A model generated the notes under the pieces. That model was not told the origin of the DNA, did not search any database, and saw only the letters and a program-made list of their open reading frames with translations. Positions 60,140 through 64,000 of a stretch of 64,000 nucleotides of DNA are shown piece by piece. Numbering within the stretch: position 1 is the first letter of the stretch; every line of letters begins with the position of its first letter. The DNA lies in IMG/VR virus record IMGVR_UViG_3300042301_002266, positions 21,826 to 85,825 of that record; one strand, written 5' to 3'. Both the position numbers and the translations under genes were made by a program. The stretch is from a virus.

Positions 60140-60361
60140 TTATTCTTCTTCATTATATTTTGCTTCTCCATTAATATAGTTTTTCATTAGTGTTGCAGTT
60201 GCCAGTGCTTCATAACACAATGCAGCACTTCTAATATTTGGAGATTCACTATCCATAGTCTTTTGAATATGTTTAATTTCAGAATCAATAAATTGATTTA
60301 AAAATACAATAAATAGCTCTTTGTCTTTAGATTGCTGAACCAAATTAATAGCATTATTCAT
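60140..60361 (-). CDS. Hypothetical helical protein
   Basis: 73 residues. Helical (FIVFLNQFIDSEIKHIQKTM) with acidic C-terminus. Last gene of the minus-strand block, ending beside the terminator. No family recognised. Confidence 0.68.
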   Translation of the reverse strand: MNNAINLVQQSKDKELFIVFLNQFIDSEIKHIQKTMDSESPNIRSAALCYEALATATLMKNYINGEAKYNEEE

Positions 60362-60381
60362 TTAATTACCTTTCTAGTAAT

Positions 60382-60900
60382 TTATATAACAAGAGTATCT
60401 ATTGGACCCTTGCACGATGGAGACAGTTCTATAGCAGCACTAACTGCTGTGATAGCTCTCTTTTCAGGAGACTTCCATGATGCGGTAGTGTATAAAGAAC
60501 CTAAGGCAATAGATGATCCAGATCCAATAGACATATAATCACATCTGATTACCTGCCAATCTGAGGTATCAACAGCAAACAATAAACCATTTACACCAAT
60601 TAGTAGTGATGCGTGAGCAGAATCTTTTAAATCCACCCCAGACTCGTTCAGAGCCTTTCTAAGGGCAGAAACGAAGGTAGTCCTCATGAATTTATCAAGG
60701 TTTCTGTTAGGAGGCGTAGGGAGCGTTAAATATTGTACCAATTGACCAGTGCCAGGTGAGTCAGAGTATCCAATTAGATACGGTCCATTTAGGGCAATCT
60801 TAGGTACACTCATAGAGGTAATAATATCATCATCTGAGATACCTCTATCTGCACACATATAGACATTATCACCATCTGCAATTGCTACAATACAGGTCAT
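60382..60900 (-). CDS. HslV/proteasome-type Ntn hydrolase
   Basis: 172 residues. It starts MTCIVAIADGDNVYMCADRG: after Met removal Thr1, Asp17 and Lys33 fall at the positions of the catalytic triad of HslV and proteasome beta subunits. Later IGYSDSPGTG and LLIGVNGLLFAVD match the family's beta strands. It has no propeptide. A phage peptidase that self-assembles is possible; partner ATPase not seen. Overlaps the cupin gene start. Confidence 0.8.
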   Translation of the reverse strand: MTCIVAIADGDNVYMCADRGISDDDIITSMSVPKIALNGPYLIGYSDSPGTGQLVQYLTLPTPPNRNLDKFMRTTFVSALRKALNESGVDLKDSAHASLLIGVNGLLFAVDTSDWQVIRCDYMSIGSGSSIALGSLYTTASWKSPEKRAITAVSAAIELSPSCKGPIDTLVI

Positions 60901-61241
60901 TCTTCTATTCTCCCATAATCATCTTCTAGTCTTACGATATCATCTTCGCCAAGGTAGTCACCAATTTGAACCTCAATGATAACAACTCTATCGCCAGGTG
61001 CAGAGATTCTATGTACTTCATTCTTCTCTACAATAACTACAGTTCCTGGACTACCTACAAACTTTTCATCTTCTACTTCAATTAGGGGAGTACCTTCAAT
61101 GACAAACCAAATCTCCCTACGATGTTCATGCTTTTGCAATGATAATCTAGAGTTAGGATTTACTACAATCTGTTTAGTTTGTAAATCATTCTTTGCACCA
61201 ATTACGGTATAGCTTCCCCAAGGACGGTCAACCTGTTCCAT
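60897..61241 (-). CDS. Mannose-6-phosphate isomerase-type cupin
   Basis: 114 residues. RPWGSYTVI, SLQKHEHRREIWFVIEG and VQIGDYLGEDDIVR match type II mannose-6-phosphate isomerase/ManC C-terminal cupins, with His/Glu metal ligands. Makes or channels mannose phosphate, linking to the sugar-nucleotide genes at 53750-57572. Confidence 0.88.
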   Translation of the reverse strand: MEQVDRPWGSYTVIGAKNDLQTKQIVVNPNSRLSLQKHEHRREIWFVIEGTPLIEVEDEKFVGSPGTVVIVEKNEVHRISAPGDRVVIIEVQIGDYLGEDDIVRLEDDYGRIEE

Positions 61242-61252
61242 TACATACTCTC

Positions 61253-61471
61253 CTAATGTTCAATTCCGTGTTCAATATCAATCTCTTTATGGATATCTCT
61301 GCGAAGCTTAGGCAATAAAATCTTTTTAAATACAATTCCATAAAGCACTCCAATAATCAATAGGTCTTGAATTATTGTCCAACCTAGTTCAGCCATGATA
61401 TGTGCTGGATCAGTAAAGATTGACCAAGCCTCTTGAAGCACACTCATTTCTTCGTGATGTTCGTGTTCCAT
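61253..61471 (-). CDS. Small membrane protein
   Basis: 72 residues. N-terminal His/Glu-rich (MEHEHHEEMS), one or two hydrophobic helices (LGWTIIQDLLIIGVLYGIVF) and a charged tail. Possibly metal-related by its His cluster; unproven. Start overlaps the previous stop. Confidence 0.7.
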   Translation of the reverse strand: MEHEHHEEMSVLQEAWSIFTDPAHIMAELGWTIIQDLLIIGVLYGIVFKKILLPKLRRDIHKEIDIEHGIEH

Positions 61472-61662
61472 TACTTATTCTCCTCATAATCTTTAATATC
61501 AAATACTCTATCTCTAGTAACTATCTTTGCCTTATCATACTTTAAGGTCTTAAACATTGTCTTAAACATTTTTTTGTCAGCATTGTTATTAACTACAACA
61601 ATACATGATTCCTTACCCTTTGCTATATGTTGAGCAAATCTATATGCTTTTCCTGGTCCCAT
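61471..61662 (-). CDS. Hypothetical basic protein
   Basis: 63 residues. Alpha/beta (CIVVVNNNADKKMFKTMFKT, AKIVTRDRVFDIKDYEENK) like a small nucleotide-binding fold. Function unknown. Coupled on both sides. Confidence 0.65.
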   Translation of the reverse strand: MGPGKAYRFAQHIAKGKESCIVVVNNNADKKMFKTMFKTLKYDKAKIVTRDRVFDIKDYEENK

Positions 61663-61793
61663 TATTTCTTACCCCTTTCAGGTACGTCTTTTAAGAAGCA
61701 TTTATCACACAATGCTCTACCATTTGTCTTTGATTCAAACCAAATATTTAACTTTTTAACATTACAATCACTGCAGGTCATTTGATACGTCAT
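61662..61793 (-). CDS. 43-residue zinc-ribbon protein
   Basis: TCSDCNVKK and LCDKCFLKD give two CxxC pairs of a mini zinc ribbon. ATG at 61793 (61781 also possible). Stop overlaps the next gene's ATG. Confidence 0.65.
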   Translation of the reverse strand: MTYQMTCSDCNVKKLNIWFESKTNGRALCDKCFLKDVPERGKK

Positions 61794-61911
61794 TTCTATT
61801 AGATTTAACTAATGTCCATAGTGCTGCTAATAGCACAACAACTAATAAGATTGGTAAAACAAATAAGAATACCATAAACAGAGTGAAGCACAATACAAAT
61901 AGGAACTCCAC
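61768..61911 (-). CDS. 47-residue membrane protein
   Basis: GTG start overlapping the previous stop (TAGTG). Hydrophobic from residue 3 to 33 (FLFVLCFTLFMVFLFVLPIL, LLVVVLLAALWTLV) with a short polar tail. One or two transmembrane helices. Function unknown. Confidence 0.6.
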   Translation of the reverse strand: MEFLFVLCFTLFMVFLFVLPILLVVVLLAALWTLVKSNRNDVSNDLQ

Positions 61912-62096
61912 TATGCATCTTCCTTCAAAAATACGGGTGGAATGATCATAAACTCGTTACTCTCAACACTATTCCACTTATTAATAGCACCTACAAGAAA
62001 CTCCCTTTTCTGTTGGAGGGTAAATGGCTGACCTGATACCTCTTCTTGTTTAGCTATAACATCTTTGATAACATCTATCATATTGTTTACATTCAT
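61911..62096 (-). CDS. Small hypothetical protein
   Basis: 61 residues from ATG 62096 (TAATG overlap with the upstream gene; a longer frame from 62135 is unlikely). Helical with FTLQQKREFLVGAINKW. No family recognised. Confidence 0.65.
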   Translation of the reverse strand: MNVNNMIDVIKDVIAKQEEVSGQPFTLQQKREFLVGAINKWNSVESNEFMIIPPVFLKEDA

Positions 62097-62428
62097 TACT
62101 GTCCTTCGGCGTTTCGGCGAAATGGAGAACCACAATCACATTCAAGTGCATTTGATGGCTGTCCCATCATAGTTGCACACCACGGTGAATGACTTGTATT
62201 ACTTTCCCACTGGCTTAAATCTTCATCTTCAAAGAGTGCTTTAATAGCATCTAAACTAATAGGTGATAATTCAATACGGGAGGGGTGGTGATAAAAGGCA
62301 TCTCTGTACTTTGCCTCATAATAGTCATTAAGAATGAATAGGGTATTATATTCACCATGTTGTTGGAAGATTGTATCCAATGCTTCTAATGCTTCATTTA
62401 GGATATTTGTATCACAATTAACGCACAT
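62096..62428 (-). CDS. Hypothetical Cys-containing protein
   Basis: 110 residues. CVNCD at the start and CATMMGQPSNALECDCG near residue 90 suggest a metal site; helical middle (ALEALDTIFQQHGEYNTLFI). Function unknown. Confidence 0.68.
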   Translation of the reverse strand: MCVNCDTNILNEALEALDTIFQQHGEYNTLFILNDYYEAKYRDAFYHHPSRIELSPISLDAIKALFEDEDLSQWESNTSHSPWCATMMGQPSNALECDCGSPFRRNAEGQ

Positions 62429-62588
62429 AAGACTTACCTTTACTTTCTACTTTTTTGGGTTTGATATGGCTGTCCATATAGTACATGTAGTACTTGACAA
62501 AGAGTTCTTCATATTCTTTATCAGTCATGTCTGGGTTATCTTCTAACTCAACAGCCATAGCTTCTTTGATCTTTGCTACTAAACTCAT
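62418..62588 (-). CDS. Small helical protein
   Basis: 56 residues from ATG 62588, which overlaps the preceding stop (ATGA); this fixes the start over an in-frame ATG at 62618. Helical and charged (AKIKEAMAVELEDNPDMTD), Tyr-rich middle. Function unknown. Confidence 0.65.
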   Translation of the reverse strand: MSLVAKIKEAMAVELEDNPDMTDKEYEELFVKYYMYYMDSHIKPKKVESKGKSYVR

Positions 62589-62731
62589 GTGTTTATACAT
62601 CCATATTCTATTACGCATTTATTAGGAATTAATTTTTCGGGGGTAGAAGGAATATCCCTTAATGACATATACATAGTAAAGATAAAGAACAATACATATA
62701 TACATATAGCCAAGAGAGCATATTTCTTCAC
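62585..62731 (-). CDS. 48-residue membrane protein
   Basis: GTG start. Hydrophobic N-terminal helix (YALLAICIYVLFFIFTMYM) then a Cys-containing tail (KCVIEYGCINT). It may be a membrane-anchored or exported small protein. Stop overlaps the next ATG, which supports its reality. Confidence 0.62.
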   Translation of the reverse strand: MKKYALLAICIYVLFFIFTMYMSLRDIPSTPEKLIPNKCVIEYGCINT

Positions 62732-62743
62732 TTGACAATGATA

Positions 62744-62881
62744 TCAACAATTTATCCAGAAGTCAATGCCTATTGGTGTTAACTTCCGTCCCTTTTGTCT
62801 AGTTGCATAATACACAACAATATATGAATAAAATATGCATAAAGTGTTGCGTAATACACAACAATTATTGGTAATACACAT
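62744..62881 (-). CDS. Possible 45-residue protein (doubtful)
   Basis: ATG 62881 to TGA 62744. Contains a short hydrophobic run and the end KGRKLTPIGIDFWINC. No ribosome site. It crosses the TGCATAA repeats; it could be a chance frame. Confidence 0.3.
   Translation of the reverse strand: MCITNNCCVLRNTLCIFYSYIVVYYATRQKGRKLTPIGIDFWINC
62802..62865 (+). repeat. 20-bp direct repeat pair
   Basis: GTTGCATAATACACAACAAT (62802-62821) and GTTGCGTAATACACAACAAT (62846-62865) differ by one base and are 44 apart. A third partial copy (GGTAATACACATG) starts at 62870. Part of the AT-rich region upstream of the minus-strand genes. Confidence 0.75.
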
Positions 62882-62959
62882 GTCTATTTGAATATAACAC
62901 TATTGATATTATATATTGATTTTATATGTGTAATTGTGACATTGTTACATAATCGTAAT

Positions 62960-63034
62960 CTAATTTACCTTGACATGATATTTCCCTTTATTTGCAGTGA
63001 TTTTTACCTCTGGTTCGTAATATATTTGCTCCAT
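62960..63034 (-). CDS. Possible 24-residue ORF (very doubtful)
   Basis: ATG 63034 to TAG 62960. Contains EQIYYEPEVKITANKGKYH; partial peptides of the YYEP type reappear beside the repeats at 63295 and 63491, so it may be a small or decayed gene copy. No clear ribosome site. Confidence 0.2.
   Translation of the reverse strand: MEQIYYEPEVKITANKGKYHVKVN
62997..63023 (+). repeat. Third copy of GTGATTT-N-GGTTCGTAAT element
   Basis: GTGATTT, ten variable bases at most, then GGTTCGTAATAT; the same halves and total length (27 bases) as in the copies at 63300 and 63496. Confidence 0.55.
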
Positions 63035-63143
63035 AATCTGCTAAAATAATGATACATTTCTTGCATAAAACATGCATAAACTATGTATAAATGAATAGAA
63101 AATGCATAAAAGTAATTGAATTTTGAACTATTTTTAAACATAT

Positions 63144-63284
63144 TTATCCAGGCTTAACTGTGGGGTATGCATAATACATATAGCTACATCTCTTACAGTC
63201 TATATATGTATATTGGGTATATGGACAATCAGATACCCGTCCCATTGTATGTCCTAATATATGACAAACTAATTTATTAAACAT
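63144..63284 (-). CDS. 46-residue Cys-rich protein
   Basis: ATG 63284 preceded by AGGAAG. KLVCHILGHTMGRVSDC and DCKRCSYMYYA give Cys/His residues for a small zinc site, as in small actinophage zinc proteins with a CxxxGH start. Not coupled to another gene; the repeat at 63295 lies just upstream. Confidence 0.6.
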   Translation of the reverse strand: MFNKLVCHILGHTMGRVSDCPYTQYTYIDCKRCSYMYYAYPTVKPG

Positions 63285-63294
63285 TGTGTCAAAC

Positions 63295-63358
63295 TTCCTG
63301 TGATTTTTTTGATTCGTTCGTAATGTATTTTTTTCAAATTTATTTCTCGGGGGTAGTC
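63295..63358 (+). repeat. Intergenic repeat, copy A
   Basis: About 64 bases beginning TTCCTGTGATTT and ending near GGGGGTAGTC; 27 of the first 30 bases match copy B. On the minus strand it supplies the AGGAA ribosome site of the gene at 63144 and covers the end of the gene at 63340. Confidence 0.7.
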
Positions 63359-63477
63359 AGAAGCTTTCTAATAGCTTCCTCTATATATCTAATAGGAACA
63401 TCATATATACCTACTAGCTTATACTTATCTAAGACTTCAAGGCATTCCATAATACCATCTTCATATGTTTTTGTCAA
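63340..63477 (-). CDS. 45-residue helical protein
   Basis: TTG start six bases after GGAG. Sequence TKTYEDGIMECLEVLDKYKL followed by YIEEAIRKLLTTPEK, amphipathic helices. Too short for common gene finders. No family recognised. Confidence 0.58.
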   Translation of the reverse strand: MTKTYEDGIMECLEVLDKYKLVGIYDVPIRYIEEAIRKLLTTPEK

Positions 63478-63490
63478 GATTTTCTCCAAA

Positions 63491-63552
63491 TTCCTGTGAT
63501 TTATTTCATTGGTTCGTAATATGTGATTTTAAATTATTTACTCGGGCTAGTC
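63491..63552 (+). repeat. Intergenic repeat, copy B
   Basis: About 62 bases, TTCCTGTGATTT ... GGTTCGTAAT ... CTCGGGCTAGTC, matching copy A. It lies immediately upstream (minus strand) of the gene at 63340. Confidence 0.7.
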
Positions 63553-63589
63553 CCCCACACCTAGACAGGGGAGGTATCTAGGTATGGGG
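63553..63589. other. Strong 13-bp hairpin
   Basis: CCCCACACCTAGA (63553-63565) and TCTAGGTATGGGG (63577-63589) pair over 13 bp with one G-U, 11-base loop. Neither side has a U run, so it may be a regulator site or RNA processing signal rather than a terminator. It follows the stop of the gene at 63598. Confidence 0.6.
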
Positions 63590-63597
63590 AAGTCTAA

Positions 63598-63783
63598 TTA
63601 ACTTATCAAAGATAAGTATGCTTCACTAGCCACATTCTTTTCAAAGTTTGGCATAAGCATTAAGCCCTTAGAGGCAAGCATATCCAAAATGTTTAGGGTA
63701 TTGATTTCATACCCATTGTCAATAAACTCATCTGCAAGATCATTAGCAAAGATTACTTGTAGGCTTGGATCATTCTTATTCAA
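63598..63783 (-). CDS. Small hypothetical protein
   Basis: 61 residues from TTG 63783, overlapping the previous stop. Acidic helical (FANDLADEFIDNGYEINTLN) then LASKGLMLMPNFEKNV. Function unknown. Confidence 0.6.
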   Translation of the reverse strand: MNKNDPSLQVIFANDLADEFIDNGYEINTLNILDMLASKGLMLMPNFEKNVASEAYLSLIS

Positions 63784-64000
63784 CTGATACCTCTGCCTTC
63801 TTCTTTGGGGCTGCCTTCTTCTTGGCTACGGGTTTTTCAACCTCTATCTTTTCTAGTTCAACTGGGAAATCAAAGATAGCATTTAGTACCTTGTATGATT
63901 CCTCAATCCAACCTCTTGCTTCATCAGATTTGATTTCTACATCTCCACCGAGAACTGCTAGAGCAATAGCACCTGCAAGGTCTTGGGAATCAAAAATCTT
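63776..64000 (-). CDS. Lys/Ala-tailed protein, truncated by window edge
   Basis: Open to base 64000; the last 74 residues are visible. DLAGAIALAVLGGDVEIKSD, then a helix, then a Lys/Ala tail (KPVAKKKAAPKKKAEVSVE) as seen in nucleic-acid-binding or histone-like proteins. The start lies outside the window. Confidence 0.65.
   Translation of the reverse strand, partial: KIFDSQDLAGAIALAVLGGDVEIKSDEARGWIEESYKVLNAIFDFPVELEKIEVEKPVAKKKAAPKKKAEVSVE

Larger units (their letters stand above)
62804..63174 (+). repeat. Cluster of six TGCATAA repeats
   Basis: TGCATAA occurs at 62804, 62836, 63062, 63073, 63103 and 63168. Such spaced short repeats in an AT-rich, gene-poor stretch resemble iterons or regulator sites. 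Some fall inside small frames. Confidence 0.6.

Noticed and set aside
62752-62762. TTATCCAG as a possible DnaA box
   Set aside because: Only two copies (near 62751 and 63144); the second is inside the stop region of a small gene, and neither matches the full TTATCCACA sequence.
62802-62882. CRISPR-like array
   Set aside because: Only two near-identical 20-base repeats plus a partial copy at unequal spacing, no spacers of regular length and no cas operon (the Cas4-like gene is a recombination nuclease).
63284-63499. Plus-strand ORF of 71 residues in the repeat region
   Set aside because: It is the mirror of the minus-strand mini-genes, is Phe/Ser-rich with no ribosome site, and breaks no gap in the opposite strand.
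1-64000. Integrase, attachment sites or lysogeny genes
   Set aside because: No tyrosine or serine recombinase, excisionase, repressor of CI type or att-like repeat near a tRNA was seen.

Overview
The window is about 64 kb of AT-rich, almost gapless phage DNA: the interior of a large tailed double-stranded DNA phage (Caudoviricetes). The host is most likely an actinobacterium. Evidence for this is a WhiB-type Fe-S regulator (53040-53312), several small gene families that I associate with actinobacteriophages (DUF7455-like, DUF7246-like, Cas4-like exonuclease beside RuvC), a DnaE-type polymerase with a complete PHP domain, and many apparently leaderless promoters. The low GC content, and tail-fibre proteins resembling those of freshwater/marine T4-like phages and cyanophages, suggest an aquatic low-GC actinobacterial host; that last step is inference. 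No integrase, excisionase, partition gene or RNA polymerase is visible, so a lytic phage using host RNA polymerase fits best. Portal, major capsid and most head genes are absent and presumably lie outside the window.

Layout. 1-15.4 kb: 3' part of the tape-measure gene, then tail-tip/baseplate proteins and a 1571-residue repeat-rich fibre with a collar domain. 15.4-30.5 kb: HNH nuclease, phosphoesterase, small zinc-binding/DNA-binding proteins and a replication-recombination block (DnaB-like helicase, CHC2/Toprim primase, SSB-like protein, DNA polymerase III alpha, MazG-like protein, RecA, PD-(D/E)XK resolvase, Cas4-like exonuclease, RuvC-like resolvase, glycosyltransferase, DUF3310). 30.4-34.9 kb: terminase subunits, a head-associated protein and a methyltransferase. 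34.9-39.8 kb: two tRNA clusters (Tyr, Asn, Arg; Met/Ile, Thr), an unassigned structured RNA, cell-wall enzymes (M23 peptidase, transglycosylase-like protein), small ORFs and thioredoxin. 39.8-52.8 kb: a second fibre locus with three collar proteins and three proteins of unknown function. 52.8-60.1 kb: WhiB regulator, two glycosyltransferases, methyltransferase, sugar-nucleotide epimerase, IMPDH/GMP reductase-like enzyme, a secreted lectin-like protein and two holin-like proteins. 60.1-64 kb, minus strand, converging on a bidirectional terminator: tiny membrane and zinc proteins, a mannose-6-phosphate-isomerase-type cupin, an HslV/proteasome-like Ntn hydrolase, and an AT-rich repeat region.

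How the parts fit: replication is largely self-encoded (helicase, primase, replicase, SSB, RecA, resolvases), while transcription looks host-dependent through sigma70-like promoters, many with an extended TGATATAAT -10 box. At least nine genes have a -10 box ending 6-8 bases before the start codon. Several promoters carry palindromes at the -10/start site, best seen at the polymerase gene. The sugar enzymes (cupin isomerase, epimerase, three glycosyltransferases, IMPDH-like) could supply and transfer sugars to phage or host surface structures. The most interesting unexplained items are the structured RNA at 39092-39189, the lectin protein with six Cys-Trp repeats, the minimal Ntn hydrolase with the exact Thr/Asp/Lys triad spacing, the paired beta-rich proteins flanking the endolysin, and the repeat-rich small-gene region at 62.7-63.6 kb.
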